Of a DNA stretch of 64,000 nt, positions 16,590-25,888 are shown piece after piece. This DNA is from Owenweeksia hongkongensis DSM 17368. GTDB lineage: Bacteria > Bacteroidota > Bacteroidia > Flavobacteriales > Schleiferiaceae. Numbering within the stretch: position 1 is the first letter of the stretch; each line of letters begins with the position of its first letter. The notes below the pieces were generated by a model that was not told the DNA's origin, did no database searches, and saw only the letters and a list, made by a program, of their open reading frames with translations. Where the stretch lies: assembly GCF_000236705.1 (NCBI RefSeq), contig NC_016599.1, positions 1,674,001 to 1,738,000 of the forward strand. The letters are read 5' to 3'. The translations under genes and the position numbers were made by a program.

Positions 16590-17576
16590 ATGAAGTACAA
16601 CATCGCTGTAGTGATGGGTGGTTTTTCACCCGAATATGAAGTTTCTATCAATTCAGGAAACGTAGTTTACAAAAACCTGAGCAAAATAAAATTCGCTCCG
16701 TACAAAGTGATTATCACACGCGAAAAGTGGGTGATGATTGGAAATGACGAACAAGAATACCCAATAGATCTCAATGATTTTTCAGCCAACATCAATGGCG
16801 AAAAGCTAACATTTGATGCAGTGTTCAATGCTATCCATGGTGCACCCGGTGAAGACGGACCATTGGCTGGGTATTTTGAATTGATTGGTATGCCACAAAC
16901 TTCTTCAGGGCAATTTGAAAGTGCACTTACCTTTAACAAAGCTGAGTGTAGCATGCTGCTCAAAGGTCAAGGTGTAAACATTGCATCTGCCTATTATTTG
17001 GCTAGCCACGAAAATTACAACAGCGTTGAAATAATTTCGCAAGTAGGTCTTCCTTGCTTTGTGAAGCCTAACAGAAGCGGATCGAGCATTGGTGTAACCA
17101 AAGTTAGCCTTCCCGAAGAACTTTCTCCCGCTATCGAAAAAGCATTTTCTATTGACACCCAAGTGATAGTTGAAGCAATGGTAAAAGGTGTGGAAGTAGG
17201 CTGTGGAGTGACCAATCATCAAGGTTATATCAAAGCTTTAGCGGCTACTGATATTGTTCCAAAAAATGATTTCTTCGACTACGAATCCAAGTACAGCGGA
17301 CAGTCTGAAGAGATTACTCCTGCACGTATTTCTGAAGATACTTACAACCAAATTATGGAAGAAAGTGAATTCATATATGAAAGCTTAAACCTCAATGGCC
17401 TCGCCCGTGTAGACTATATCGTTAACGAAAGTGGTGTTCCATTTTTTATTGAAGTAAATACTGTTCCAGGCCTAAGCGAAGAAAGTATTTTGCCAAAACA
17501 GGCTAATTACGCTGGTATAAGTTTGGGAGATCTTTTTGATCAAACCCTAGAGCAAACCCTGGCCAGCAAAAAGTAA
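16590..17576 (+). CDS. ddl: D-alanine--D-alanine ligase
   Basis: 328 residues. ATP-grasp enzyme that joins two D-alanines for the peptidoglycan stem peptide, acting in the cytoplasm. N-terminal domain starts VVMGGFSPEYEVSINSG; the IHGAPGEDGPLAGYFELIG motif (around 90) is the D-Ala-binding loop region; PNRSGSSIGV is the ATP-grasp lysine/omega-loop region; the C-terminal metal site is FFIEVNTVPGLSEESILP. Length and motifs are those of an active enzyme. It is 41 nt upstream of coaD, probably with separate initiation signals (TACTTTG at 17586-17592). Confidence 0.95.
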   Translation: MKYNIAVVMGGFSPEYEVSINSGNVVYKNLSKIKFAPYKVIITREKWVMIGNDEQEYPIDLNDFSANINGEKLTFDAVFNAIHGAPGEDGPLAGYFELIGMPQTSSGQFESALTFNKAECSMLLKGQGVNIASAYYLASHENYNSVEIISQVGLPCFVKPNRSGSSIGVTKVSLPEELSPAIEKAFSIDTQVIVEAMVKGVEVGCGVTNHQGYIKALAATDIVPKNDFFDYESKYSGQSEEITPARISEDTYNQIMEESEFIYESLNLNGLARVDYIVNESGVPFFIEVNTVPGLSEESILPKQANYAGISLGDLFDQTLEQTLASKK

Positions 17577-17617
17577 AAGTATTAGTACTTTGCAGTAAAC
17601 GCACAAAACGCTTCAAC

Positions 17618-18073
17618 ATGAAAATTGCGGTTTTCCCCGGTTCCTTTGATCCCATTACACTTGGTCATTACGATGTCATCTCTCGTGGTCTTCCTTTATT
17701 TGATAAAATAATAGTAGCCGTGGGCGAAAATGCCAGCAAGAAATACATGTTTCCCTTAGAGCAGCGTATAGCCTGGATTAAGGAAACCTTTAAGGACGAA
17801 CCAAAAATTGAGACGGACACCTACAGCGGACTTACAGTAAAATACTGTAAAGAAAAAGACGCCAATTTTATTCTTCGTGGCCTGCGCAACCCTGCCGATT
17901 TTGAATTTGAAAAAGCTGTGGCTCAAACCAACCGAAAGTTGGAGCCAAGCTTGGAAACCGTTTTTCTATTAACTTCTTCTGGTCTCTCATCTATAAGCTC
18001 CAGCATTGTAAGAGATGTGCTAAGGCATGATGGCGATTACTCGCAGTTTGTGCCTGGTGCTGTGAAGGCCTAA
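17618..18073 (+). CDS. coaD: Phosphopantetheine adenylyltransferase
   Basis: 151 residues, normal length. Catalyses the reversible transfer of AMP from ATP to 4'-phosphopantetheine, the next-to-last step of coenzyme A synthesis. The nucleotidyltransferase signature TLGH (14-17) in FPGSFDPITLGHYDVI, the LRGLRNPADFEFE motif and the SSSIVRDV (ISSS-type) ATP-contact motif near 128-135 are all present. Preceded by a TACTTTG box 25 nt before the ATG. Confidence 0.96.
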   Translation: MKIAVFPGSFDPITLGHYDVISRGLPLFDKIIVAVGENASKKYMFPLEQRIAWIKETFKDEPKIETDTYSGLTVKYCKEKDANFILRGLRNPADFEFEKAVAQTNRKLEPSLETVFLLTSSGLSSISSSIVRDVLRHDGDYSQFVPGAVKA

Positions 18074-18094
18074 CCTTCGCTTATTTCATTTTCC

Positions 18095-18126
18095 GTAAAC
18101 CTTTATTTACTCTCTAGTAAACCTTT
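18095..18126. repeat. Direct repeat with an inverted repeat between coaD and a lipoprotein gene
   Basis: GTAAACCTTT occurs at 18095-18104 and 18117-18126, 22 nt apart start to start (two helical turns), and TTTACT-CTCT-AGTAAA forms a perfect inverted repeat at 18106-18121. This could be an operator for the lipoprotein gene at 18232, or a weak stem-loop. Nothing else is evident in the 158-nt gap. Confidence 0.35.
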
Positions 18127-18231
18127 TCCCCCAATGTTACGTATGTGTTAATGTAACCAGAGAAACGGTAATGGATAATATATCTGTTTCTATCTCTCTG
18201 TTATTTTTCAATCAATTTGATAATCGAAAAA

Positions 18232-19302
18232 ATGAAACACATGAAGTCTCTAAAATTTTTAACACTAAGCGCCTGCATGGCAACCTTTTTTATCACCACC
18301 AGTTGCGATGAGGATGATGACAAACAGACAACGAACCCAACTACCAAAAAGGAAGCTACGGTTTACGGATCAAGTAACTCTGAAGAGAAGGTTTCAAAAA
18401 CTGAATTTTCTGAAGATGAAAATGGGGAAAATGAAACCAATGAAATGAGTACTTACACGGTAGCTTATGCCGATGCCGATGGTATTTATTACGACTCTGA
18501 AGCAGATATTCTGTACCAAAATGATCGTAGTAATAACCAATTGCGAGCTTACACTAACTTTTCAGCAGAAACTGAAGGTTCAACTATTCAGGCATCATTG
18601 AGTACAGATGCTTCAGCGGTTATAGGTGCTTTGAGCCCACTCCAAAATGGACGTGAAATTGCCAAAAGCGGTAATAAGATTGTGATTGCTCAAAGTCCAG
18701 CTGGTGCAAGTGTGGTAAGCTCATTCTACATTTACACAAAAACCAATGACAGCCTTTATTTGTCGAATATTTATATCTCTCCTGTTTTACTTTGGGGAAT
18801 TCAACTTGAAGGAAATACCATGTATGCTGTAGAGGATCAATCTAATAATGTTGTGGTATTCAATGATTTTTTCAATAAAGGTATTGCCGCTGCAATCACT
18901 GCAGATATGACTGTTTCTATTGAAGGCCTTGTGCGTACTCATGGTATCAATTATGATGCAGATGCGGATGTGATGGTCCTTACCGATATTGGTGATGCCA
19001 GCTCTGATAATGATGGTGCCTTTACTGTAATTGCCGATTGGAATTCAAAAATGAATGCTGCCGGAAATGGAGGTATGATTGCTTTGAGCAACCAAATTCG
19101 TGTAGAAGATGCTGACGGAATGCTAGGTAACCCTGTAGACTGCGCGTATGATAGCCGTACCGACAAAGTATATATCGCAGAACGTGCCAATGCTGGTGGT
19201 CGCATTATGGCTTATGACGTGCCAAACAATAGTGGAAGTGAGAGCGCTTCTTACAACACACAGTTCAGTGGTGCATCAGCAGTTTATCTGCATAAAAAAT
19301 AA
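18232..19302 (+). CDS. Lipoprotein, predicted beta-propeller-like, unknown function
   Basis: 356 residues from ATG 18232 (a TTG five codons upstream is less likely). Lipoprotein signal ends TTSC, followed by a very acidic stretch (DEDDDK) and a Thr/Glu-rich linker. The rest has repeated short segments of the sort VTYDADADVMVLTDIG, NPVDCAYDSRTDKVYIAERA, typical of propeller blades that read as 'value of X at time Y', as in DUF4394/SMP-30-like folds. It is followed by a strong terminator. I cannot name a family or function. Confidence 0.7.
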   Translation: MKHMKSLKFLTLSACMATFFITTSCDEDDDKQTTNPTTKKEATVYGSSNSEEKVSKTEFSEDENGENETNEMSTYTVAYADADGIYYDSEADILYQNDRSNNQLRAYTNFSAETEGSTIQASLSTDASAVIGALSPLQNGREIAKSGNKIVIAQSPAGASVVSSFYIYTKTNDSLYLSNIYISPVLLWGIQLEGNTMYAVEDQSNNVVVFNDFFNKGIAAAITADMTVSIEGLVRTHGINYDADADVMVLTDIGDASSDNDGAFTVIADWNSKMNAAGNGGMIALSNQIRVEDADGMLGNPVDCAYDSRTDKVYIAERANAGGRIMAYDVPNNSGSESASYNTQFSGASAVYLHKK

Positions 19303-19328
19303 GATGTTGCGAAACATTTGAATTTTTC

Positions 19329-19362
19329 AAAAGCCGCTTCGAAAAATTTCGGGGCGGTTTTT
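19329..19362. terminator. Bidirectional rho-independent terminator
   Basis: A 16-bp stem with three G-T pairs (AAAAGCCGCTTCGAAA with TTTCGGGGCGGTTTTT) and a 2-nt loop; T runs lie on the plus-strand side and A runs on the other. It sits between the converging lipoprotein and Nudix genes and may serve both. Confidence 0.85.
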
Positions 19363-19403
19363 CTTTTTGCAATCTTCAGCTGATCTTAGAGGAAAAATAT
19401 TCT

Positions 19404-20015
19404 TTAATGCTCTAGCAGCTCCCTACTAGCCTCCAATAGCCAATGAATACTAGCATAGGTATTTCCCATATACTCATCCAAAAAGTCTGGCTTTACCCAT
19501 TGGGCTTTTTCGATGTGCTCTTCTATTTGAGGAACTAAATCACCAATAAACTTGGTGTGCATTTCAAACCAATAGGTTCGTTTTAAAATCTTCTTTCCGC
19601 CAATTTCATAAGTGTGATATGTAATAGGCAACTCGCGAATCACTCTTAGGTTGCTTATTCCGCACTCTTCAATTACTTCGCGTACGGCTCCTTCTTCTAC
19701 ACTTTCGCCTTCTTCGAGCTTGCCTTTTGGCAAATCCCATTTTCCTAATCTATAAATCATCAAAATCTCACCAGCACCATTTCTCACAATTCCACCAGCC
19801 GCTTCAATAATTTCATACATTTCTGTAAAATCATTCCACACCTCCTGAAGACTATCGACCCCAAAAGTGAGGTGCTTTATTTCTGAATTATTCTCCAAAC
19901 TCTTGATAGATTCTACCAGATGATCTTTGGATTCATAAGAAAGATGAGAAACCTCACCTGAAATCGGTTTTTCTATGAAGCTAATAGAGGAATCGTTGAT
20001 GAAAACTTTATACAT
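19404..20015 (-). CDS. Nudix hydrolase
   Basis: 203 residues from the ATG at 20013-20015; an ATG three codons upstream (20022-20024) is also possible and would overlap the pyrE start. The Nudix box is complete: GKLEEGESVEEGAVREVIEECGI (given here as positions about 110-132; key residues Gly, Glu, Arg-Glu, Glu-Glu, Gly). The N-terminal 75 residues are an extra domain with a phosphoesterase-like unknown role. It should hydrolyse a nucleoside diphosphate linked to another moiety; specificity unknown. Divergent from pyrE with almost no spacer. Confidence 0.9.
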   Translation of the reverse strand: MYKVFINDSSISFIEKPISGEVSHLSYESKDHLVESIKSLENNSEIKHLTFGVDSLQEVWNDFTEMYEIIEAAGGIVRNGAGEILMIYRLGKWDLPKGKLEEGESVEEGAVREVIEECGISNLRVIRELPITYHTYEIGGKKILKRTYWFEMHTKFIGDLVPQIEEHIEKAQWVKPDFLDEYMGNTYASIHWLLEASRELLEH

Positions 20016-20018
20016 TTG
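20011..20018 (+). promoter_or_regulatory. Possible -7 box (TAcaTTTG) for pyrE
   Basis: TACATTTG lies 4 nt before the pyrE ATG and inside the 5' end of the divergent Nudix gene. If it is used, transcription would start at or just after the ATG, so it implies either a leaderless mRNA or a chance match. Confidence 0.25.
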
Positions 20019-20022
20019 GCGC

Positions 20023-20667
20023 ATGATTTTTGACAAAGAAATAGCCCGACAAACGGCCGAACAACTCCTGCAAATAAAGGCAATAAAATTGCAACCCGAA
20101 GACCCTTTTACCTGGGCCAGCGGATGGAAATCTCCTATTTATTGTGATAACCGTATAATCCTCAGCTACCCAATGGTGCGCAACTATGTGCGTGAACATT
20201 TGGTAAAAGCTATTGAGGAAAAATATGGCACACCAGATGTAATTGCCGGAGTAGCCACAGGTGCCATTGCCATGGGAATATTGGTAGCTCAGGAAATGGG
20301 ACTACCCTTTGTATACGTTCGCCCGGAAGCCAAAAGCCACGGCCGCAAAAATCAAATTGAAGGAGTAATTGACTCTGGCCAAAGTGTGGTGGTAATAGAA
20401 GATTTGATTAGCACCGGAGGTAGCAGCCTAAAAGCTGTAGAAGCCCTTCGCGAAGAAAATGCTAAAGTGATAGGAATGGCCGCTGTTTTCACTTATGGTT
20501 TTCCAGTAGCTGATGAAAATTTCAAAAACGCTAATTGCGACCTTTTGACCTTAAGTGATTACAATCACCTATTGGAGCAAGTTCGTGACAATGGCTTTTT
20601 AGAAGACACCACTTTTGCCACACTTCAAGAATGGAGAAAAGATCCTTCTGCTTGGAAGGGTGTGTAA
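20023..20667 (+). CDS. pyrE: Orotate phosphoribosyltransferase
   Basis: 214 residues from ATG 20023; the frame is open upstream, but this start matches the usual N-terminus. It converts orotate and PRPP to orotidine 5'-phosphate in pyrimidine synthesis. Visible motifs: ASGWKSPIYCDNR (substrate/PRPP contact), YVRPEAKSHGRKNQIEG (catalytic flexible loop), and the PRPP-binding VVVIEDLISTGGSSLKAV. Followed after 36 nt by an SRPBCC-fold gene, a conserved neighbour in flavobacteria. Confidence 0.95.
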   Translation: MIFDKEIARQTAEQLLQIKAIKLQPEDPFTWASGWKSPIYCDNRIILSYPMVRNYVREHLVKAIEEKYGTPDVIAGVATGAIAMGILVAQEMGLPFVYVRPEAKSHGRKNQIEGVIDSGQSVVVIEDLISTGGSSLKAVEALREENAKVIGMAAVFTYGFPVADENFKNANCDLLTLSDYNHLLEQVRDNGFLEDTTFATLQEWRKDPSAWKGV

Positions 20668-20703
20668 TTCTTCTTTTCAAAATTAATTTCAAATAAATCA
20701 GGC

Positions 20704-21093
20704 ATGAATATAGAATCTAAAAAAGTGATCGTAAATAAATCTGCAACGGAGCTTTATAAGCAGTTGGAGAATTTTGAAAACTTTGGCAAAGCCATGCCTG
20801 AATCCGTTACCAAATTTGAAGCAGACGAAACTTCTTTCCTTTTTGGAATGAAAGGAATGCCAGAAGTTCGCTTGGTATTGGAAGAAAAGAATGAGCCAGA
20901 GCTTATTGCTTTCAAAGCCGCAAGCAGCAAATTAGATTTTAGTCTTGCATGCCGCATTCGCCCGATTGATGACAATAGCTGCGAAGCTTACTTTGATTTT
21001 AAAGGAAAGTTCAATCCTATGCTTCGCATGATGGTAGAAAAGCCGTTGAAGAATTTTATTGAAGTTTTAGCTGACAAGCTAAACACCATTTAA
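20704..21093 (+). CDS. SRPBCC-fold protein
   Basis: 129 residues, cytoplasmic, no signal. The layout of a START/SRPBCC ligand-binding fold is visible: N-terminal strand KKVIVNKSATELYKQLENFENFG, central strands, and a long C-terminal helix ending FIEVLADKLNTI. Such proteins bind small hydrophobic ligands or polyketides; ligand unknown. It lies downstream of pyrE, probably in the same transcript, and its stop overlaps that of birA by 4 nt on the other strand. Confidence 0.75.
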   Translation: MNIESKKVIVNKSATELYKQLENFENFGKAMPESVTKFEADETSFLFGMKGMPEVRLVLEEKNEPELIAFKAASSKLDFSLACRIRPIDDNSCEAYFDFKGKFNPMLRMMVEKPLKNFIEVLADKLNTI

Positions 21094-21851
21094 AGCTCAA
21101 AGCTTATTTCCTTAAACTGAAATAGCTCTGTCTTTCCATTTATTTCCGCTTTTAGGTGCCCATCGGCTAGCACATCTATTATGGTGGCCATTACCTTTTT
21201 ACCATTTATAAAGGCTGCCACGGTTTGTTTGTAGCCATACAAAAAGGCAAAATAATCCTGCAGTAAACCATACCTGTCGCGCTGAAGTTGGTGATACCTC
21301 TTTTCCAACATTTCCAAAACCTTATTGGTAAAATATCTCATTTCCACCTCATGGCCTAAAATCTGACGAAGAGAAGTTGCTTTGTTAGTGTTTTTATCAA
21401 AAATATTTTGATTTACATTCACGCCAATTCCCACAACGGAGTGTTGGATATTCTTTCCCATCAGTGAATTTTCAATCAAAATACCGCAAACCTTTTTGCC
21501 ATCAAAGAGAATGTCATTTGGCCATTTTACCTGAAAACCGGCATGAAAGAAATTTAGGGTATCCGCCACCGCAAGACAAACTGACATATTAAAATAGAAA
21601 GAATGAGAAGCATTCAGATAATGTGGCTTGAAAAACACACTCATCAGCAGGTTCACTCCCGGCTCCGAAGCCCATGTATTGCCAATTTGTCCTCGGCCTG
21701 ATGTTTGATAATCTGCGGTAACTACAAGTCCTTCTTGTACATCCTTCTTACCAATCAATTCTTTAAGATAATTGTTGGTTGAATCCAGAGATTCAAAATG
21801 CAGTCGATGATGACCGATGAACAGGGTGTTTAAATGAGAAGTGCTTGCCAT
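21090..21851 (-). CDS. birA: Biotin--[acetyl-CoA-carboxylase] ligase
   Basis: 253 residues from ATG 21851. Attaches biotin to the carrier protein of acetyl-CoA carboxylase. Conserved parts: ESLDSTNNYLKE, the biotinoyl-AMP loop SGRGQIGNTWAS (about 52-63; the GRGRxGR motif reads GRGQIGN here), and KWPNDI. It lacks the N-terminal winged helix of E. coli BirA, so it is a catalytic-only form and not a repressor. It ends in a short SH3-like C-terminal domain. Divergent from rsfS over 71 nt. Confidence 0.93.
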   Translation of the reverse strand: MASTSHLNTLFIGHHRLHFESLDSTNNYLKELIGKKDVQEGLVVTADYQTSGRGQIGNTWASEPGVNLLMSVFFKPHYLNASHSFYFNMSVCLAVADTLNFFHAGFQVKWPNDILFDGKKVCGILIENSLMGKNIQHSVVGIGVNVNQNIFDKNTNKATSLRQILGHEVEMRYFTNKVLEMLEKRYHQLQRDRYGLLQDYFAFLYGYKQTVAAFINGKKVMATIIDVLADGHLKAEINGKTELFQFKEISFEL

Positions 21852-21860
21852 ATTTACACA

Positions 21861-21868
21861 CAAAGATA
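21861..21868 (-). promoter_or_regulatory. Possible -7 box (TAtcTTTG) for birA
   Basis: On the minus strand TATCTTTG lies 9 nt before the birA ATG. It is a full TAnnTTTG match but leaves an extremely short leader. Confidence 0.3.
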
Positions 21869-21922
21869 ACTGATGCCGCTTGTATATTTTCTATTTTTAC
21901 AGGCTGTGACCAAAACAAGTAA

Positions 21923-22300
21923 ATGATCAAAGAAAATCAAAAAAACAAGTTCCCCGAGCTTGTAGAAGCCATCAAGGATGGTATGGAAAATTTGAAGGCT
22001 TCAAATATCACCATTTTAGATCTTACCGAGTTGGAAAATTCCGTTTGTGATTACTTTATTATCTGCGATGCCAACTCAAACACGCAAGTGAGAGCGATTA
22101 GTAACAGTGTAGAAGATAACGTTCGTAAAACCCTGAATGAAAAGCCTTGGCATGTAGAAGGACTTGATAATTCTCAGTGGATTTTGATGGACTATGTTCA
22201 TGTTGCGGCTCATGTTTTTCAAGCCGAAACCCGTGATTTTTATGATTTGGAAGGCCTGTGGGGCGATGCCAAAGTAACGGTGCTTGAAAACAATTTCTGA
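21923..22300 (+). CDS. rsfS: Ribosome silencing factor RsfS
   Basis: 125 residues. It binds ribosomal protein uL14 and blocks subunit joining in starvation. The typical core is visible: ILDLTELENSVCDYFIICDANSNTQVRAISNSV, then the conserved PWHVEGLDNSQWILMDYVHVAAHVFQ... region and the end YDLEGLWGDAK. Gene order rsfS-ftsH is usual in this phylum; the gap to ftsH is 20 nt. Confidence 0.95.
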   Translation: MIKENQKNKFPELVEAIKDGMENLKASNITILDLTELENSVCDYFIICDANSNTQVRAISNSVEDNVRKTLNEKPWHVEGLDNSQWILMDYVHVAAHVFQAETRDFYDLEGLWGDAKVTVLENNF

Positions 22301-22320
22301 TCTACTTTTTTAAAGAAACC

Positions 22321-24396
22321 ATGGAGACAAAAGATAAAAAACAACTGGATAAACTTAAAGAACAGTTTTCCAAAAATAACGGTAAAGGAGGCGGAAAGAA
22401 GCCCGGTGGGCCAAATAAGCGCTTCAACTTTTACTGGGTATATGCAGCCATTTTTATAGCATTTATTGGCATTCAAATCTTTGGAAGCTTTAGCCAATCC
22501 AGCACTACTATAGACTTTAGAGAGTTTACATCTATGGTAGAAGATGGTGATGTGAGCAAAGTAAAAATTGTGAACGAAAAACAAATCCAAGTTTTCGTAA
22601 AGAAAGATGTGATTGCTGAAAAGGATAAGTACAAGGAGCTTAAAGACAACAACTTGGGTGGTGCTGCGCATTACACTTTTGAGATGCCATTTGAAGCTTT
22701 TAACACTAACCTTCGTGAGTTTTATGAGGAACATCCGGAAGCTGTAGAAAACAAACCCGTAGTTACTTACGAAGAGCAAAAAGATTACTGGGGCGACATT
22801 CTCGCCTGGACTTTTCCATTCATCCTTATGATTGCTATTTGGATTTTCATCATGCGCAGAATGAGCGGTGGTGGCGGTGGAGCTGGTGCTCAGATTTTCA
22901 ATATTGGCAAATCTAAAGCACAGCTTTTTGACAAAAACACAAATGTAAAAATCACCTTTAAAGATGTAGCCGGATTGGAAGGCGCAAAAGAGGAGGTTGA
23001 AGAAATTGTTTCTTTTTTAAAAGACCCTGAAAAGTACACTAGCCTCGGTGGTAAAATCCCAAAAGGCGCACTACTTGTAGGCCCTCCCGGAACTGGTAAA
23101 ACGCTTTTGGCGAAAGCCGTAGCTGGAGAAGCCAAGGTTCCTTTTTACTCTCTTTCAGGTTCTGACTTTGTAGAAATGTTTGTAGGAGTTGGAGCTTCTC
23201 GTGTTCGTGACTTGTTTAAGCAAGCCAAAGAAAAATCTCCTGCTATTATATTTATTGATGAGATTGATGCGATTGGTAGAGCTCGTGGTAAAAACTCTTT
23301 TAGTGGAGGTAATGATGAGCGCGAAAATACGCTTAACCAACTGCTTACTGAGATGGATGGTTTTGCTACCAAAGAACACGTAATTGTAATTGCTGCCACC
23401 AACCGTGCTGACGTATTGGACAGAGCACTTATGCGTGCCGGCCGTTTTGATCGTCAGATATTTGTAGATCTTCCAGATCTTAATGAGCGTAAGGAAATCT
23501 TTCAGGTTCACCTTAAGCCATTAAAGCTTGCTGAAAATTTGGATACTGAATTTTTAGCTAAGCAAACACCAGGTTTTTCTGGAGCTGATATTGCAAATGT
23601 TTGTAATGAGTCTGCACTTATTGCAGCTCGCAAAAACAAGAAAGCAATTGATCAGCAAGATTTTCTTGATGCTGTAGACCGTATAGTTGGCGGGCTTGAA
23701 AAGAAAAATAAAATCATCACGCAAGAGGAAAAGAAAGTGATTGCCTTTCACGAAGCAGGTCATGCTACTACCAGTTGGATGCTGGAACATGCTGCTCCAT
23801 TGGTAAAAGTTACTATCGTTCCACGAGGCCGTTCATTAGGTGCTGCCTGGTATCTTCCTGAAGAAAGACAAATAACCAACACTGATCAGATTTTGGACGA
23901 GATGTGTGCTGCCCTTGGTGGTAGAGCTGCTGAAGAAATAGTGTTTGGTAAAATTTCTACCGGAGCACTTAGTGATCTAGAAAAAGTATATAAACAAGCT
24001 CGTGCCATGGTTACTGTATATGGCCTAAATGATAAGCTTGGAAACATCACTTATTACGACAGTCAAAACAATGACGATTACGGATTCAGTAAGCCTTACA
24101 GCGAAAAAACTGCACAGGTAATTGATGAAGAAATCAGTAAGATAATTGAGGCTCAATACATAAGAGCTAAGGAATTATTAACAAAGCACAAGGAAAAACT
24201 CTCTATCCTTGCCGACCTTCTGCTTGACAAAGAAGTTATCTTTAAGGAAAATTTAGAGGAAATTTTTGGCAAACGCCCCTGGAAAAATCAGGAAGAGAAA
24301 ATCCAAGAACAAAAAGCAATAGAGAAAATCGAAGCTGACTTGGAAAGTTCTAAAACTGAGGAAGAAGAAGTATCATCACCGGGGGAAAATAGCTAG
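22321..24396 (+). CDS. ftsH: ATP-dependent zinc metalloprotease FtsH
   Basis: 691 residues. Membrane-anchored AAA+ protease that degrades misfolded membrane proteins and some regulators. Two membrane segments (about 37-55 and 160-180) flank a periplasmic domain; Walker A GPPGTGKT is at 254-261; Walker B is IIFIDEID; the second region of homology carries [20 protein letters not shown]; the zinc site HEAGH is at 477-481. The C-terminal 60 residues are acidic and low-complexity. Upstream of the LUD, cdsA, psd and ACBP genes, pointing to a link with membrane lipid control. Confidence 0.97.
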   Translation: METKDKKQLDKLKEQFSKNNGKGGGKKPGGPNKRFNFYWVYAAIFIAFIGIQIFGSFSQSSTTIDFREFTSMVEDGDVSKVKIVNEKQIQVFVKKDVIAEKDKYKELKDNNLGGAAHYTFEMPFEAFNTNLREFYEEHPEAVENKPVVTYEEQKDYWGDILAWTFPFILMIAIWIFIMRRMSGGGGGAGAQIFNIGKSKAQLFDKNTNVKITFKDVAGLEGAKEEVEEIVSFLKDPEKYTSLGGKIPKGALLVGPPGTGKTLLAKAVAGEAKVPFYSLSGSDFVEMFVGVGASRVRDLFKQAKEKSPAIIFIDEIDAIGRARGKNSFSGGNDERENTLNQLLTEMDGFATKEHVIVIAATNRADVLDRALMRAGRFDRQIFVDLPDLNERKEIFQVHLKPLKLAENLDTEFLAKQTPGFSGADIANVCNESALIAARKNKKAIDQQDFLDAVDRIVGGLEKKNKIITQEEKKVIAFHEAGHATTSWMLEHAAPLVKVTIVPRGRSLGAAWYLPEERQITNTDQILDEMCAALGGRAAEEIVFGKISTGALSDLEKVYKQARAMVTVYGLNDKLGNITYYDSQNNDDYGFSKPYSEKTAQVIDEEISKIIEAQYIRAKELLTKHKEKLSILADLLLDKEVIFKENLEEIFGKRPWKNQEEKIQEQKAIEKIEADLESSKTEEEEVSSPGENS

Positions 24397-24425
24397 AAAA
24401 ACCTCGCACAACCTTAAAAGTGCAA

Positions 24426-25061
24426 ATGGCAGAATCTAAGAAGAAGACCGGTTTTTTTGGTAAATTTCTTAATGTGCTAAGTGGAAGGCCAGAGGAAAAT
24501 TCTTCTGAGCCTGAAACTCAAAGCCTATTCAGCAGCTCTTCTAAAAAAGAGCCGGTTGACCTTTCTTTTGTAAAAAACTTTACCGCCTCTGGCGGTAAAT
24601 TTCTTTATTGTGAGGAGGAAAAAGATGCCTATGAATTTCTTGCTCAAATAGCCAAGGAGTCCCATCTCAATTCCATCTTTTGCAATGAAAGTAACTTGCA
24701 ATCTATTTTGCAAAAAGCTGGAATAAAAGTGCTGGCTGATGATGTAAAAAGTGCTGATGCCTTCTGCTCATCTTGCGAATATCTCATTTCGTTTAATGGT
24801 GGCATTATGATTACCGCCAACCAAACAATGGGAAATAAATTAAATGATCTTCCTGAAACCTTTATTACCGTAGCCCGCACCAGCCAGATTGTAGAGAATC
24901 TACGTTCGGGCCTTACCGGTATTCGTAATAAATATAGCGGAAACATCCCTTCGCAGATCACCACTATAAAAGGCCCAATAAAGGCCAGCGCCCCCGAAGA
25001 AGCTGGAGGTAGCACTTGTAACAAAGAAGTATATTTACTATTACTTGAAGACCAGCTCTGA
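24426..25061 (+). CDS. LUD domain protein (LutC/YkgG-like)
   Basis: 211 residues from ATG 24426 (a GTG two codons upstream is less likely). The N-terminal 40 residues are a basic/Ser-rich flexible segment, followed by a LUD (lactate-utilisation) domain with SCEYLISFNGGIMITANQ and a conserved C-terminal NIPSQITTIKGP. LUD proteins belong to the ribose-5-phosphate-isomerase-like fold; LutC acts in L-lactate oxidation, but without LutA/LutB nearby this copy is better read as an FtsH/CdsA operon partner of unknown role. Its stop shares one base with the cdsA start (TGATG). Confidence 0.82.
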   Translation: MAESKKKTGFFGKFLNVLSGRPEENSSEPETQSLFSSSSKKEPVDLSFVKNFTASGGKFLYCEEEKDAYEFLAQIAKESHLNSIFCNESNLQSILQKAGIKVLADDVKSADAFCSSCEYLISFNGGIMITANQTMGNKLNDLPETFITVARTSQIVENLRSGLTGIRNKYSGNIPSQITTIKGPIKASAPEEAGGSTCNKEVYLLLLEDQL

Positions 25062-25888
25062 TGTCAAACATGTTTATACGTACTATCAGCGGGGTGCTGT
25101 ATGTTGCCCTTGTAATTCTAACCACTTTTAGCGGAGAGTTTGGCCAGGTTTTCCTCTCGGCATTTTTAGTAATTGCCGCCATGACAGAATGGATGCAGTT
25201 TGACAAAGAAGCCAAGGACATATCATTTCCTACAGCACTAAGCATCGGTAGCATCTTTCTTTCCATCTACTGCTTTACAGGAATTTTTGATGTAGATGTG
25301 GAACAACTAAGATGGTTAAAAGCCCTACTTATTGTGATGCTGACCACCCTAATGATGAATTTAGCTTTTAATTCTAGAGACGTTCCTAAAAAACTCTTTC
25401 ACACCATTTTTGGTTTGGTATATATCGGCTTTCCACTAATAGTTTTACCAATGCTGCCCCAGTACATGGGCGAAAATCAACCATGGATGCTGGCCTCAGT
25501 ATTTATACTTATATGGTGTAATGACACCTTTGCTTATCTGTTTGGAAGAACATTTGGCAAACACAAACTTTATGAGCGTATTTCCCCCAACAAAACGTGG
25601 GAGGGTTTTATCGGTGGCGCCATATCAGCCCTTGTTGCCTCGACAATTATGTCCCACTACCTCACCTTTATGCCTATTGTGGGTTGGGTAGGTTTAGCCA
25701 TAATTGTTTTGATATTTGGTACTGTAGGAGATTTGTTTGAATCATCTCTTAAGAGAAGCTTTGATAGAAAAGATAGTGGAAAATTCATGCCCGGGCACGG
25801 TGGTATTTTAGATCGTATTGACAGTCTTTTATTTACCTTGCCCCTCTCTTATTTTTACATTCGCATTATTGAAAATTTAGCCCAATGA
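25061..25888 (+). CDS. cdsA: Phosphatidate cytidylyltransferase (CDP-diglyceride synthase)
   Basis: 275 residues, inner-membrane enzyme with about eight hydrophobic segments. Makes CDP-diacylglycerol from CTP and phosphatidic acid, the branch point of phospholipid synthesis. The C-terminal CDS signature is intact: S-LKR-x-FDRKDSGK-x-MPGHGGILDRIDSLLF (about 230-258, with the Asp residues that bind Mg2+). Coupled to the LUD gene by TGATG and to psd by a 4-nt overlap. Confidence 0.95.
   Translation: MSNMFIRTISGVLYVALVILTTFSGEFGQVFLSAFLVIAAMTEWMQFDKEAKDISFPTALSIGSIFLSIYCFTGIFDVDVEQLRWLKALLIVMLTTLMMNLAFNSRDVPKKLFHTIFGLVYIGFPLIVLPMLPQYMGENQPWMLASVFILIWCNDTFAYLFGRTFGKHKLYERISPNKTWEGFIGGAISALVASTIMSHYLTFMPIVGWVGLAIIVLIFGTVGDLFESSLKRSFDRKDSGKFMPGHGGILDRIDSLLFTLPLSYFYIRIIENLAQ

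Noticed and set aside
18095-18126. TTTACT-CTCT-AGTAAA as a coaD terminator
   Set aside because: The stem is short and AT-rich with no proper T run, so it was kept only as a possible operator.
22240-22779. A 179-codon open frame on the minus strand opposite the end of rsfS and the start of ftsH
   Set aside because: The opposite strand is a strongly conserved gene pair and the frame's product is low-complexity.
24426-25061. LUD gene as part of a lactate-utilisation lutABC operon
   Set aside because: LutA and LutB are absent and the gene is locked between ftsH and cdsA.
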